Origin: Rhypophila decipiens
Lineage: Eukaryota; Ascomycota; Sordariomycetes; Sordariales; Naviculisporaceae
Reading direction: 5' to 3'
DNA length: 64,000 nt
Assembly (NCBI GenBank): GCA_033297075.1
Contig: MU858092.1
Location: forward strand, 164,125-228,124
Each line of letters opens with the position of its first letter. Positions within the stretch are counted from its first letter, which is position 1. Made by a program: the position numbers and the translations under genes. Under the pieces are notes generated by a model. That model did not search any database. It was not told the DNA's origin and saw nothing but the letters and a program-made list of their open reading frames with translations. Below are positions 13,021-25,608 of the stretch, in pieces.

Positions 13021-15369
13021 ATGGCCAAACCAGCGCGTTTCGGAGCCTCCGAGCCGCTCCAAATCTATCAAGATGATTTCTTCGATCAGCAAACCCCAGT
13101 CATCAGCCATGCTCCCATGCCCCTCGCGGCAAAACCACCTCGCCGACCACTGCAGCCGTCCAACAGGAATGTCGTCTTGAACCCACCAAATGCCTCATCT
13201 GTTCAGAAGTCGCCCTTCAAGTCGAATCAGAGGATAGCAGAAGCACAGCTCAACCAGATGAAGGCGGCGGCGCAGCAGGGAAATTCCCTCAACATGGTGC
13301 CCATGATGCCTCCTCACAGCATGCAGCAATCAACCGACTGTCTCGAGAAGAAGCAACCTCTCATGGCGAGATTCAAGACTGTCGCACAGAAGCCACCTCA
13401 GCAGCAGCAAAACCAACAGCAGCAGCAGCAGCAGCAGCAGGTTCAACCTCATCCGGACTTTGGACTTCAATTCAATATGGGCAAGGAAAACTCTCACGTC
13501 CCAATCTACCCGGCTGGGCCTCAGTTCAACTTGCCTCTTGAGACGTATTATGCGAAGCCGTCTGGCAAGCGTGTCCTCCTTGAAGCGGCGCCGATCAAGG
13601 AGCTTCGACCTGCGAAGAAGCCAAAGCTTGAGGAACAAAATCCGACGCCAGATTCGTTCCCGCCCATCTTCGACGACGGAACTAAACCAAACCATAGCTA
13701 CGCCACCCTCATCGGGATGGCCATTCTTCGATCCCCAGAAAAGCGACTGACTCTAGCTCAGATTTACAAGTGGATCTCGGATACCTTTTCTTTCTATAAC
13801 CCCAATGATGCCGGCTGGCAGAATAGCATTCGACACAACCTGAGTCTGAATAAGAACTTTATCAAGAAGGAGCGACCCAAGGATGACCCGGGTAAGGGAA
13901 ACTATTGGGCCATCGAACCAGGAACCGAACACCTGTTCATGAAGGAGAAGCCGTCAAGGAAAGTCGTACCGACACTTGAGAACATTCCCGTCATGTCGAC
14001 TCGTCTTGAACCGTCTCAGCCACACATGTACGAGTCGATGCTGCCGCCTCAACCGCCCATGAGCCAAGCCTCCCTACCTGCTATTCCGCAGTCGCTTCAG
14101 TCTGCTCCTTCGACATTGCCTGATATTTCGTCCGATGCTACGATACCGATGTCTGAGCTGGGAACGCTGGATGAGTTGACTGAACGAGGCCCCGAGCCCG
14201 AAGCACATAACGAGGCAGACCTCTACTCGCCCTTGCCCGCCGCCATGCATTCGTCACCACCGATCCCGAGGCATATCGAGAACCGACATAGTGGCACTCC
14301 ACCGCAGCTTCGTTTGCAACAGACTCACGGATCTTCAGCTTCCAAATCCCACTCTCGAAAGCGACGATTCAACTCAATGGATGACAGTGGCTACATCTCC
14401 TCGCTGGAGTCTTCAGCCATGCGTCCGAATCAGCATGTCAAGCTGCTCACCTCGGAGGCAGATCGCCCCCGACTCAAGCGGGGTCGGGCTGAGGAAGAGA
14501 TTGCCCGTCTGCGTGCCTCTTCGTACGACAGTCCCTCCAAGGGCCGGTCATTTGGCTACCCTCCCGTGTCCTCATCGCCTCTACGTCACACAGCCAACAA
14601 CGGGGCAGGTCAGATGTTGCCGCCTTTGACTCCTGCGATGAAGTTGAAGGCTCCTCCCAAGCCCCCGCCGTCTGTCTCTCCGAGCACGAATCTACGACTA
14701 CACCGAGAGAGCGTTCAGTCAATGGTGGATTCTCCGTACCGGCGAGTTGGTGCACTCCTTCCAGAAAATGATCCCGTCTTGCAGCTCACACCCGGGTTCA
14801 ATGTCGACGACTTCATGTTTGGGTTGGAACACAAGCCCGAGGACGACAATCTTGGTTTCGACATCTTTCAAGACAGCCCATTTGGGGTGCTTGGCGCACC
14901 TTCCTTCTCGCTCTCGCCCGTGGTTGGACTGAATGGATCGCCCATCAAACGCTCCACCAAGAGGTCAAAACTTGACCGGTCTCTTTCAACCAGTGCACTG
15001 AACGATACCCCGAAATCGGTATCGACAAACGGTATCAGCAATGCCTCCTTTCTCAAAATCCCCGGTCAGCCGTCCACCAACTTTTTCCTCGACACACCAA
15101 GCAAGGTCTTTGACGGTTTGCCATCTTCTCCCAGCAAGCTTTTCCTCCAATCACCAAGCAAGATGCTTCCGGGGAACGAAGAGAACATGGCCCCGTGGCT
15201 TAATGTAGAAGGCCTGGACACGCCGGACTTCCTCGAGGATAGCGATTTCGGTATCGACATGCTTGCTGGGTTTGAGAAGATCGGATCGAGCAACCCCCAG
15301 CCATCCAGGCCAACCAACAAAGGACCTTCCAAGCCGAGCTTTGGTCGCTGCTATAGCACCGCGTTCTAA
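13021..15369 (+). CDS. Forkhead (winged-helix) transcription factor, no FHA domain
   Basis: A single exon encodes 782 residues. The DNA-binding forkhead domain occupies about residues 223-315, with hallmark pieces [49 protein letters not shown] and [11 protein letters not shown] polyglutamine run lies at about 127-141, followed by a long disordered tail rich in SP/TP sites, as expected for a CDK-regulated factor. No FHA domain is seen, unlike yeast Fkh1/Fkh2, so Hcm1-type forkhead proteins (S-phase gene activation) are the closest functional guess. That subfamily call is inference. The ATG at 13021 begins [21 protein letters not shown] spliced upstream exon (12554-12769) could extend it. Confidence 0.9.
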   Translation: MAKPARFGASEPLQIYQDDFFDQQTPVISHAPMPLAAKPPRRPLQPSNRNVVLNPPNASSVQKSPFKSNQRIAEAQLNQMKAAAQQGNSLNMVPMMPPHSMQQSTDCLEKKQPLMARFKTVAQKPPQQQQNQQQQQQQQQVQPHPDFGLQFNMGKENSHVPIYPAGPQFNLPLETYYAKPSGKRVLLEAAPIKELRPAKKPKLEEQNPTPDSFPPIFDDGTKPNHSYATLIGMAILRSPEKRLTLAQIYKWISDTFSFYNPNDAGWQNSIRHNLSLNKNFIKKERPKDDPGKGNYWAIEPGTEHLFMKEKPSRKVVPTLENIPVMSTRLEPSQPHMYESMLPPQPPMSQASLPAIPQSLQSAPSTLPDISSDATIPMSELGTLDELTERGPEPEAHNEADLYSPLPAAMHSSPPIPRHIENRHSGTPPQLRLQQTHGSSASKSHSRKRRFNSMDDSGYISSLESSAMRPNQHVKLLTSEADRPRLKRGRAEEEIARLRASSYDSPSKGRSFGYPPVSSSPLRHTANNGAGQMLPPLTPAMKLKAPPKPPPSVSPSTNLRLHRESVQSMVDSPYRRVGALLPENDPVLQLTPGFNVDDFMFGLEHKPEDDNLGFDIFQDSPFGVLGAPSFSLSPVVGLNGSPIKRSTKRSKLDRSLSTSALNDTPKSVSTNGISNASFLKIPGQPSTNFFLDTPSKVFDGLPSSPSKLFLQSPSKMLPGNEENMAPWLNVEGLDTPDFLEDSDFGIDMLAGFEKIGSSNPQPSRPTNKGPSKPSFGRCYSTAF
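13396..13441 (+). repeat. CAG/CAA trinucleotide tract coding for polyglutamine
   Basis: The tract is almost pure CAG with a few CAA and one AAC interruption, encoding a run of Gln in the forkhead protein N-terminus. It is a likely length-polymorphic site. Confidence 0.85.
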
Positions 15370-18257
15370 CTCATATTCCCGCCCTCGTCTTGGGCTAAAT
15401 CCGACGCTGGCTTAACCTAACGACTGTTATGACTAATGAACGAACCAACATTGATACCGAGCATATATTGCATCTTGCCTCCATTCACCCATCTGCTTCT
15501 TCTTCGGCACACCACTTGATGGCGAGCCTCATTTTCTCTCCATTTGCCCTGGTCATTCTTCAGGGGCACTACACTACTATACGAACATCGCCACATAAAA
15601 GGACTGGGTCATTGACGACTTGGTCCAGCCACACGGCTTCTCATCTACCTCCGACGAATCATTGTCCAAATATCGACCCATGAGTCGGTGTTGGGCGAGG
15701 GTATTCCTTTTTTGCTTTTTATTTTCCTCCTTCGCTCGTTTCGAGGGTAGGCTGCCATGCAACGTATATTTGTTATGATACATAATGAACACTGGGGCGG
15801 GACACGGATGGACAACATAGGTCGGGCAAAGCAGGAAGCAGACTATAGCATAACCGGGGAGTCATTTGCGTTTGCGTATTTCTTTTTCAGCCGGGTTGGG
15901 AATCTTGCTTGTTCAGCTCTGTGCGTTTCGCACCCGCGGGGTGGTTTGTTTTGGCTGGCACACCTGGGATTGATTGATTACATGTATGAGCGATTTGGGT
16001 TTTGCACATGATGACAGCTGGGTATAAATGCACTTGGCGGCGATGGGCTGGGGATACAAATGCCATCGCTTGTTCTTTCAGGGAAACCGGCGCGCGTTTG
16101 CATTTTTCGCTTGTTGCTGGGATAAAGCAAAAGCATGGATGAAATGGGATGGATGGGTTGCAACTTTTTTTTTGGCCGGAGCGAGTCATTTGACTGAGTT
16201 TGATTTTAATTTCTCCTCCTTCTAATTCCTACGTTTTCACTTCTTATACGTTTGCCTTGATCTTCTCCTTTTGTCGGTCACTACCGGTGTGCACTTGTCG
16301 TTTTTGGCTGTGAGGATATTGTCTATCAAAATTCAACGCGTGCTTTTGATCGTTTATATTCATGTCGTATATGAATGTATGATGTACTGCCATGCCTATG
16401 ATATGATGGGTTGTAATATGTCTGGCTATGCTGCGCATTTGAGCATCTTGATGATGTTGACGAACATGTATGGGCTTACCAATCGATGGTGAGATGATTT
16501 GGCATGTCCGTTCTATAAAACTAATAGCTGTGAGGATATTCATCAACACCCAAGTGAAAGGGTCATGTTATCTAGTTAGGCATGGGAAGCAAAACTCTGG
16601 GCACTCCGATGATTGATGCCTCTCCTGCTAGTGTTCATCTGTCTACAATGTACCTGACCTATGTAGATAAAATAGCTGGGAATATATACCAACTGTACAT
16701 CTTCCTATTCGTTGTCTCTTACCCTCGGGCCTACCATTAGCTTAATTCCATGATCTTCAAGAATAAAGGCGGTAGGTAGGTAGAATGGCCAGATTATACT
16801 AGTAAGTAGTGGCTTCAAATTTAGAGTGAAGAGAAAGGGTATTTATTTCTCTTTTGGGGTTTGTTTTTATCTTTTCCTTTCTCGCCAGCGGCCTTCTTCC
16901 TACTACTTCTCTGTGTTCTTTGTACAGCCCCCGCCCCCTTATCCTCAGAATCCTTTGCCTTTTCCTAAAAGGATAAACAGACAAGATGTCCTTAAGAATG
17001 GGGCTGTAAGTTCTTTAAAGGTCTTACGAGTTCCAAGCTCCTTAGCGATCTATGGATCATCCTTTATCCCAGATTATTGCTGGTTGATAGTATAATATTT
17101 CTACTTTTCTCCTTGTTCTTCTTCGAGCGAGTTTTGTACAGCTGCTGTTAGCTGACCCAGGGAAAAAAAAGCTATAGGGTCTGAAATTGGTCTACCGAAC
17201 CTATATTGCTTCAGTCCCTTGGGTTTGTTATGTGCTTTTGCTGGCTTACAGCCATCCACAATGCTAAATCCGCAGTCAGACACGGTGCCATAGCCTGTTG
17301 GTCTACGGGTTATCCTCAGAGGCTTCCTCGAAATACCTACTGTATGGTAATGCTCTTATACAGGCACCATCTACATGTTTTCGTTTGTTCCGTCCGTCTA
17401 TTTCTTCCTGCGGTTCTATTTGATCTCTTACAACCCTCAACTGCTCAGAGGCAAAACTATCGCCTCAAAAAGAACCACCAGACATAAGGGTAGAGAATCA
17501 CTCATGCTCTTCAAGCTCAAGGCCGAGTGTTGTAATATCAGCTTCTCCAACCGGGGTTACAGCAGTCATGTTTACATCAGTCCAAAGGTACCTTGATGTT
17601 GAGACTGAAACTCAGAAGTGAATAGCCCGGTTACTCCGGGGGAAGCTCATGATAAAATTAATTATTCAACAAGTACTTGGTACTATGTAAGTAATTCCCA
17701 TGATACGAGTCCCTGTTGAACCTCTTACCATGAAAGGAAGCAAAAGCCCAAAAATTATCCCAAGCGCTGATCCCCAAGAATCCCAAACCAGAACCCTCAG
17801 AATTGAGAGGAAAAAGGAAAACAAGTGTAAGTGTCTAACCCATAACTCTGATACGCCGTTCCATCCCTTTCGCCTTGGCTTTCATCCGCCATGTAAGGCG
17901 GACCGTATTTTCGCAACAGAACGCCGGATGACCTCCTAGGATGAGGTGGTGATCAAACAAGACGAAAGATAAAATTAAAAAGGAAAAGAACGAGAATAAA
18001 AAATCCTCTCCGCTGGAGTATTCAATAAACCAAAACCTCTCAAGCTATGAACCAACAGATATTGCGCTGTGTAGGGCATGAGCCAGACGTAGAGTGATTC
18101 TTGCCCACATATAGTGATATTCCAAGATGGACACAAAGAGCAGTATCTGGACCTGTTTCGCGAGTCCCAGACATGAGTCTGGAGTTCTCTTGCACATGCT
18201 CTACTCTTCTTCTGCTAGTCTCCTGAACAGGTCGTCAAGTGACTTGTCGAATTTCTC
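15370..18257. other. Gene-free region between the forkhead gene and ATG101
   Basis: This holds the 3' regions of two converging genes, unusually long at almost 2.9 kb. The short open frames have no recognisable family features, and base composition turns more AT-rich around 16350-17950. I found no tRNA, terminal inverted repeat or transposase. Confidence 0.5.
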
Positions 18258-19029
18258 CTAGTAAATTCCAATTCTGGTGGCCCACCCGGACTCGATTTGC
18301 TTCTGGCTCGGGGGGTTGATGTTGATCTGGTATGGAAAGGGGTTACTCTCGGCGGTCGTAATCGGCGGAATATGGTCTTTGTTGGTGTTGGCCAGGGTGA
18401 GGGTTTTCATGACTGTTTTCCTGAGCGTTGACTCGGTTGCCTGACGTACTTTGACTCGTTCTTTATGTTCAAGGTGAGTGTTAGAGCTGCCTAGGCCTGC
18501 CTTGCCCGTTACTGATGGCCAACTTACCGCTCTCTGTCCTCGGCTCCGCCACAGTCACCTTGACGTTCCAGCTCTCCCAGCAGACCTCGTCGTCGCCCCG
18601 CATGTTATACCAGGCCTTTCGCCGCCTCTTCTCGAAGAACTGGACGGTGATTTGGCCGCGGCCGCTACCGTTATTGTTGGGAGGCCCGGGGTGAGCATGT
18701 GGTTGGTTGCGCTCTGTCTCGAGCTGGCGTGCGAAGGTGGCCACTCGCTGCTCGATCAAGGTATCGATCTCATCTTGGGGCACATATGGCAGGTCGATGC
18801 CGAGGATGTCGCGAGATTGGGGGACTACGGAAGGGAAGTATCGGAGGAAGAAGATTGTCTGGAGGATTCCTGGAAATGGGTTAGACTTTGAGGTTTCTTC
18901 GCTTGTTTCGTCGTGATAGTATTGAACTGAGACTGAGGAAGAGAGATTCTTACCTCGGAGAACATCCCTGACAGTGTTAGGATCAGCGAACGCCTCGAGT
19001 GTGAACTCGGGACAGCTGCGCTCATCCAT
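18258..19029 (-). CDS. ATG101: Autophagy-related protein 101 (HORMA domain)
   Basis: Exons 18954-19029, 18528-18869 and 18258-18460 give 206 residues, close to the 218 of human ATG101. ATG101 is a HORMA-fold partner that stabilises Atg13 in the Atg1/ULK autophagy-initiation complex. It is present in most fungi but absent from budding yeast. Diagnostic stretches are GILQTIFFLRYFP near the N-terminus, DEIDTLIEQRV, the block RGQITVQFFEKRRRKAWY followed by EVCWESWNVKVTV, and the C-terminal KDHIPPITTAESNPFPYQI. Intron 1 has a GTAAGA donor and TCTAAC branch. The second intron has two in-frame acceptors (before 18460 and nearer 18453), so a few residues around TESERVKVRQATES may vary. Confidence 0.93.
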
Positions 19030-20539
19030 GGCCGAGCTACCGGATAATGTATGTGGTTCTGATGATATGTGATGGGCTATTTATCTATGAATACCACAGT
19101 CGAGAGAATATTGAACGGTGTGACGACACGGAATTGAACCTCAGAGTGCCACTTCCGTGGTAGGAGGGGTAGCAAATGAAAATGAAATTGATGAGGGGCA
19201 ACTTGGCAATTGCGGCAGGGGTGGATTTCGGATTTCTCCTTTGAAAGCACTGTACGGATTACGGAAGGTTTGATTGTTAGCGTGGTACACTACACTTCCC
19301 TCAAACTCGCACAACCTTACAGCCAAAGAATCAATTTTTTTTCGCTGAAAAGGGGTCAAGTGATATTCTTCTTATAAAATTCAATAGAATACCCAAAATT
19401 TCCACTTTCTGCCTGTGTTTTTGGATAGACTTTGGTGATGTTTTGTACTCTTCCCCTTTGTAAACCACACTAACATTTAACCGGGGTGCATGTATGTACT
19501 TAAGTGATTTTTGTGACCTGTCACCCTTCAACACAACCCCCACGGTTTTGTATAAATGGGGTGTGATTTCAGATATAAGTGTACAGATACTCTGCCACTA
19601 CGGATTATCTGCTGGTCTTTTTGAGCTGTTGTTGACTTTCTTCTTGATAACTTGACAGGAGTTTTCTTATTTTCCCACGTGCCTCCTCATTCCAACTCTC
19701 AGGCTTGTCTTCCTGGTTCTCATGGATCTGCGCGTTCACAACACTCTCGAAACGGCTCCAAGGCTAGGCATATGCTACTTTAACAGCTGTACGGGTTAGT
19801 GGCAGTGGGATGGCTGTCCGTAAAAATCGCCCAGGCTGAAGAGCTCTGTGCACGGCATCCGTCCTCTTCCACCAAACCATGACCACTATTATGTCGAACG
19901 TGTAATGCTTTCTAATACCTCTCACGTTGCAATACTTACAGGACACTGGTATATAAAAGCTGGCTGGTTTGAATCCCCACCCCCGGATTTTCAACGCAGG
20001 GAACCACGTACGGGGTTACCTGTCATTCCAGGTGGACCTACCAAGTTGCAGGGTATGTGGCCCTGCATGAAGAATCAGACATTATACAGCGGTATAGTTA
20101 AAACACACTGAATATATTTACCGATAGGATTCTTTATCCGATTGAATAGAGTCACCTTTGTTGTCAGGGACACCTCATGGACTCTTCAAGTCCATGTGCC
20201 TGACCTGGGTAATCCAGGGTTAGGGTTTATGTCTGCCAAGCTCCCCATAACGGGATGCAAGGACTTCTTTTAGCGGCCTGGTTGCATCAGCCCTATCAAA
20301 ACCCGCCGTGCCGAGGTAATCGAAAGACGGCTGCCAACTTCAGGAGATTGGAGCTTGCCGCCAGCAGTTCCGCCCGACCATTCCACCTCCAAGGTAGCAA
20401 ACGCCGCCAAAGCCTCGACGGGATAGAATCGCGTTTGTTTGATCGAATCCTCATGCTTTGCGTCGAAATTTTGTAACGACTCACTGCCACCATCTGCGAG
20501 GGCTCCTGTCGTATCGTAGATACACCACCAACAGCAACC
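19030..20539. other. Divergent intergenic region ATG101/PEX3
   Basis: This contains the promoters of both genes. No gene is supported. A compound hairpin lies at 20163-20218 (listed separately). A GGTTTGAATCC string near 19968 resembles a Pol III B box, but no tRNA fold surrounds it. Confidence 0.5.
20163..20218. repeat. Two adjacent hairpin-forming inverted repeats upstream of PEX3
   Basis: CATGGACT (20176-20183) and AGTCCATG (20189-20196) flank a 5-nt loop. An outer arm GTCAGG (20163-20168) pairs with CCTGAC (20199-20204). Immediately next, CCTGG (20204-20208) and CCAGG (20214-20218) form a second short hairpin. The function is unknown; it sits about 320 bases before the PEX3 start. Confidence 0.6.
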
Positions 20540-22567
20540 ATGTTCGCAGCCTCGCGACGGTGGTTCCGCCGGAATCGCACGCCCATCGCCATAGGCGTTG
20601 GTGTCGTTGGCGCCGGCTACGTCGTGACAAGTTATATCCTCAATAAGCTGAACGATGCTCGCGAGCGCATGAGTAGCGATCGCATTGCCAAAGAGAAGTA
20701 CAGACCCCTTATCCAACTAGACTACAATACTCAGCTCCAGCTCTTTGACACCTGATGCTCGTTGAACCAGTTTGCGCCGTCGCTTCGAACAGAACCAAGA
20801 AGACTGCACATTTACCGTGCTCGCACTTTTACCGACAGTCACGCAGAATATCCTCGATGCCATGAACACGGAGAAGATTACATACGAGATCCAACAAATG
20901 AAAGGCTCTGCCTCGGCAAGGGCAAGGAGTATTGGCTCGACCAGCCCCCCCAGCACCTCAGAGATAACCAATGTCACCGATGAGGATGGACGCAGTATAA
21001 TTAGCGTCAATATACAAAGCGAGAGCGGCCTACATACAAGCTCCATCTCAGTGCCAGCGCCCTTAACCGGCACAGATGGTGCCCAGGACTCTCCGCAGAC
21101 ACCTCCCCCAAAGGCGCGCAAGACGAAGAGGCAGCTTTGGGACGATTTAACAATCAGCTGTAAGCGCAAGATATGGAAACCCTCTATGACTTGAGGGGCG
21201 AGCTGACGAATGATTGAACAGCCATCACCAGAGCCTACACACTTTTATACACACTCGGTTTATTAACAATGCTCACGAGGGTACAACTAAACCTCCTGGG
21301 CCGAAGAAGTTACCTCTCCAGTGTAGTATCTCTCGCCACAGGAGGGACCCAAGCAACCATCAGCCTGGAGAACAACGATGACGACAGCCAGGAGCAGGCC
21401 TATGGCAGCGATTTCGAAGTCAATCGCAAGTATCTCACCTTTAGCTGGTGGCTCCTCAACCGTGGCTGGGTCGACATAATGCAGAGGGTAGAGACTTCGG
21501 TCCGCCAGGTCTTTGGTCACCTCAGTCCCCGGGATTCCATCACCTTTGACACCTTTGCCCGGCTCACAGGCGACGTCAGACATCTGATCGAGGGCAGCTC
21601 GCCCGGCACTGGGGCCGGAACCAGATGGCTCCCGTTCCTGCTTCCGCCACCCAACATGGAAGACTTTGTCCTGCGCGAGTCCGGCGTCCTCGATGTCTCG
21701 GCAGATCCCTTCTATTCTTCGTCCCCAACGTCTGGCTCGTCCCTTCGTCGCCTCCTAGACGAGACCTCTGACCTCGTCGAATCTCCCGCCTTCGCCCAAG
21801 TCTTGACCCAGATCCTCGATGCCGGCTTCTCCACTCTGCTCGATAAGAAGTTGACCGTCGGCGCCTTTGAGCAGCACGTGCCCACCGTCATCGAGGGCAG
21901 CGTGGCTCCTACCAGCGCCGCAACCATTACGAACCGTGCCGTCCTGCTCCCCAAGATCCTCAGTGTGCTCACCCGCCAAGCTCACATGATCGGCAACGGG
22001 ATGCCCAACGAGTACCTGCAGGCCATGGAGAATGTGCGTGATCTTGAGGGTTTTGCGGCGGTGGTCTACTCGAGCAACTGGCAGGCCGAGATTGCTCATA
22101 ACGAGGAGCCCACCGAATATCGTCCCTATCAGCCACAATACACGCAACCTCCTACCCCTTATTACTCCGCCCCGCCATCAGCAGCTAGATCTGTCCAGGG
22201 AGATGACGTTCCGGTTGCAAGACAACCACAACAGCAGCAACGACATCTGGAGGAGAGTCAACAGATGCAGAACCCAGCGCCGACCGAGTCATCGTCCAGT
22301 ATGGTGATTGTGGAATCACAGCCGCTGCCCCAGTTCGAGTCAACAACGGGGGTCACGGCACCGGAAGAACAAATAGAAGCCAGTCTTGATAGTGCCTGGG
22401 AGAGGGCATTCGAGAAGAAAGTGGATCATGAAGGAGAAGGAGATGGACAGCAAGAAGAGCTGCAGCAACAAGTACCACAACCAGAGATGTCTAAAGACGA
22501 AGTGGTGGTAGTAGTGGAACAGGCAAAAGAACAAGAGGAGCAGAAGGCTGATGAGGAGAAGCAATAA
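20540..22567 (+). CDS. PEX3: Peroxisomal membrane biogenesis protein PEX3
   Basis: Exons 20540-20697, 20771-21159 and 21222-22567 encode 630 residues. Pex3 is the membrane anchor that docks the Pex19 chaperone and inserts peroxisomal membrane proteins. The protein opens with RRWFRRNR and a hydrophobic segment at about 14-34, the classic luminal tail plus membrane anchor. Next come KENLRRRFEQNQEDCTFTVL, the conserved LPTVTQNILDAM and KRQLWDDLTISSITRAY (spanning intron 2), and YTLGLLTMLTRVQLNLLGR. All are Pex3 hallmarks. The C-terminal ~130 residues are Gln/Glu-rich and acidic, making this protein longer than the usual 450-570. Both introns are phase-checked. Confidence 0.95.
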
Positions 22568-23463
22568 AAGATGACCAGCAGGCTACATGATGATTCGGAA
22601 TCTTAATGAGATGGAGTGCGACGAGATGTCAAGATGACAGAAAGCGGCTGTATTATATCACATTGTCATTCGTATGCATGCATTTATATCTCCATTTAAA
22701 AGGGTTGGGATGTTTTTCATATGAACGACGATGATACTGAATACATACGTTGGGCTTATTTCAATCGAGGGTGTGTGTACTGTATATATAGCTTAGTGGT
22801 GACTGCTAGAATACACTGCGATGTTTTGATCTGATGACAAAACTTGTCTATTGCGGGAGCTGTGAATTAATTATTATATTGAAATCGCTTGGTATCTTGA
22901 TCTTTACTTCGTGAAAATACGAACGGAGTTGTGCTTTGCTCCTTGGTACATGCCACAAGTTACAGCACACGTCCTCGCTCTTCTTCTGACACAACTCCTG
23001 CTTTGCATATATTTGTCCTCTGGCATGTTCCTTCTCCTCTCCACTATTTGGAACAGGACATGGGACATGGAGTTAATGGACCTGACACTCGGCAACCAGT
23101 GGCCCATATTCCAGGACCATCCAGCTGTCTATGTCCTAGTCGTACATTCGTTATTGTGTCTCGTGTCTCTTCTTTTTTGAAAAGGGACTTGTCGTCGAAA
23201 CAAGGAGCTACAGCTCCAGGCGTTTGGTCTTTCTGCTCTGGTCGCTGTTGTGTCATGTATCGAGGCAGCCGGTGGTAACCATGGACAATGTATGGCGCTG
23301 TAGCGCTATTTCCCCATCTACTTTTCGCCGTGGTCCTTGCTCCCTCGGTTCCGGGGGAGAGTCATTTTCTTGTATGACAAGCTACCTCCCGTCTGTAATT
23401 ATGGCTGTGTTTTCGAGGAGCCTGGAAGGAGACCGAGGTGTTGTGTAGAGATTTGTAGCCTAT
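22568..23463. other. Convergent 3' regions of PEX3 and BET5
   Basis: About 0.9 kb between two converging genes. I see no gene, RNA or repeat of note here. Confidence 0.5.
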
Positions 23464-24086
23464 TCACATTATTCCCCGGATGAACTGGTCGAGACCATAC
23501 TCGAAAAGTTCGTTTCTAACGCCGTCGCCTCCTTTGTGCTCGGCGGGAGATAGAGGGTTCTTGACGACTATTTATAATAGGCACAAGAGTTAGTATCAGG
23601 TTGCGACCTTGGTAGTAGACTTCTGTTCGTACCAAACTCTACCCAGAGATTGATGTATATCTGGTGGAGCACGTTGCGCATGCTCGGGGCGGATGTGTCG
23701 GTCAACATGACCAGTCGGAGGTTGCTCGCGGTTTCGTAGAAGTGAAGTTTGTACTGAGCCGTGCGGTAGGCAATGAATGCGTCATCTTCACCGCCGAGTT
23801 TTCGGACCATGTTGCGCAACGAGAAAACGGTACCGAATATCAGCTTGGCGTCGTCGGATGCCTTGTTGCCGTTGTAGTGACGATGGGGGGCGCCATTCGT
23901 TGTAGGGAACGTGCTCGGGCCGGTCGGGTTGCCTTCTGCTGAGGGCGGGAGCCATTTCTTGGAATAGATGCATTCCGCTGTTTGGGTTGAAGTTGTCAGG
24001 ATCTGGCATGTCTCTTGGGTTTCTCGTGATGGGAAGACGAGCAACTTACTGTGCCGGTCAAAGATGTAGAACGAGTAGATGACCAT
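23464..24086 (-). CDS. BET5: TRAPP complex subunit BET5 (TRAPPC1)
   Basis: Exons 24050-24086, 23633-23977 and 23464-23567 give 161 residues, a normal length. Bet5 is a longin-fold core subunit of the TRAPP complexes, exchange factors for Ypt1/Rab1 in ER-to-Golgi traffic and autophagy. The start MVIYSFYIFDRH joins across intron 1 to TECIYSKKWLPP, the family signature. Further on are SLRNMVRKLGG, FIAYRTAQYKLHFYETASNL and the closing block VVKNPLSPAEH with EYGLDQFIRGIM. Exon 1 is only 37 nt. A longer open frame extends upstream of the true ATG, but it lacks homology and runs through the intron. Confidence 0.95.
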
Positions 24087-25608
24087 TGTTGCGATCAGGT
24101 ATACGTGACCTGTCGCCTGGCGGTTTCGGAATGCAGATTGACGCGCGAAGCAAGGACCGGTCACCGAACGGGATGTTCTTCTGTTAGAAAGTTCCGATGC
24201 CCGGGTTCGCGACGGTTGATGTCCGTGGAGGTGGATTGACAGCGCTGACCCCTGGCCGTTACGGTGCACGGGTTACGGATCAGAGCGTCTGTCGGAATCG
24301 GGGAAGGTCTTGCTCGGCAAACCAAAGCAATTTTCGGGGTGCACAGGGCACACGCCAGATGCCCGACCCTGGTTCCTTGGGCCAGTTGCTCCCTGCAAGC
24401 CAATTGCAGTGACGCTACCAAGTTGGTGCATACTACCCCACTACACCTCCCGTCAGCATGCATACGACGGATAGGCTTTCCTGGGCAAATATTCTTGGGA
24501 ATTTTCATGATCACGCTATCAGCATATGACTGGATTGATACTTGAAGCGAGAACAGATAAAATTGATATTCTGAGGACACTTGAGAGCCCAAAAATTGAC
24601 CGATTGAGCGCTGTGGATACGACGAGCAAGCTCCCTCGCGATGCAAGGATGAGGATCAATCCATGTCGTGCGGGCGTGGAGGGGCAGATTCATCAAGAGG
24701 GGCAACTGGATCAAGACACAAACGCCCAAGCAAGGGAAAGAGGCCCTATTAGAACCACTATACAGCTTGAAATTATATTCTAGAGGCATTATCACCTTCT
24801 CTTCCAAGGGTGTATGACCTTTTACGACTTTGGGGGTTATATTGTAGGCGTATTATCTGCCGAATATCCGTAGGTAGAGGCCTATCTCTTTCGTTTCACA
24901 CCCCATTTTTCAACCCAGTTGAGGGGTTGGTTGCGGCTGCTTTCAGCCCTTTCTGTGGGACCCTTTTAGCACCCAAGGACAATGGCTGTTGCCCTCCCAC
25001 GTCCATGCCGTGCCGCCGTGCCATGGGTTTGGGTGTGCCTCTTGGTGTGCCTCCTCCAGCAGGAGCCTCTTTCCGTCCCTGGTCGGGTCCATCTTGGGTG
25101 CCTCGCCAGTCTCCGTCTCACTGTCAGGGAGCCAACAAAGCCAGCACAAGCGCAGCACAAGCTCCAAGGCGCTGCAGTAGAAGCTTGAGAACCCTTGGCA
25201 ATCGACAAGAAAGCGAGCTCATGACGAGCTGACCGAGCCCTCAACTTTACCTCTACGGCCTCCCTCACATCAACAAAATCTTGGAGCGAGTATTGAAGTA
25301 AAGCCGGTTCCCATCTCCTCTTTGTCTTTCAGATCAGACCCTGCTTCTCGTTCTCTAGACTCGATCCTCCAGCGGCCAGGCGAGAAACTAGAGCAGCCTC
25401 GATAGACCACACCCCCCACTCACATCACATCAGTCTTGGCCAATCTATCCCAATTGATACACAGGACTTTTCTTGGTAACGAGGAGCTGCAGACATACCT
25501 ATCTCAGAGCCTTCTCGGACCTGTGTGCAGCGCGTTCCGATTGCCTTCTTCGTTTTTGGTCTCATCTTATTGTGATCCCCGCCTTCACCTTTTCCTCCTG
25601 AAGACAAG
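24087..25608. other. Divergent intergenic region BET5/CaMKK gene
   Basis: This holds the promoters of both genes. The last few hundred bases before 25609 are pyrimidine-rich, consistent with a leader of the kinase gene. No additional gene is supported. Confidence 0.5.

Noticed and set aside
19965..19980. B-box-like GGTTTGAATCC
   Set aside because: No A box at the right spacing and no cloverleaf around it.
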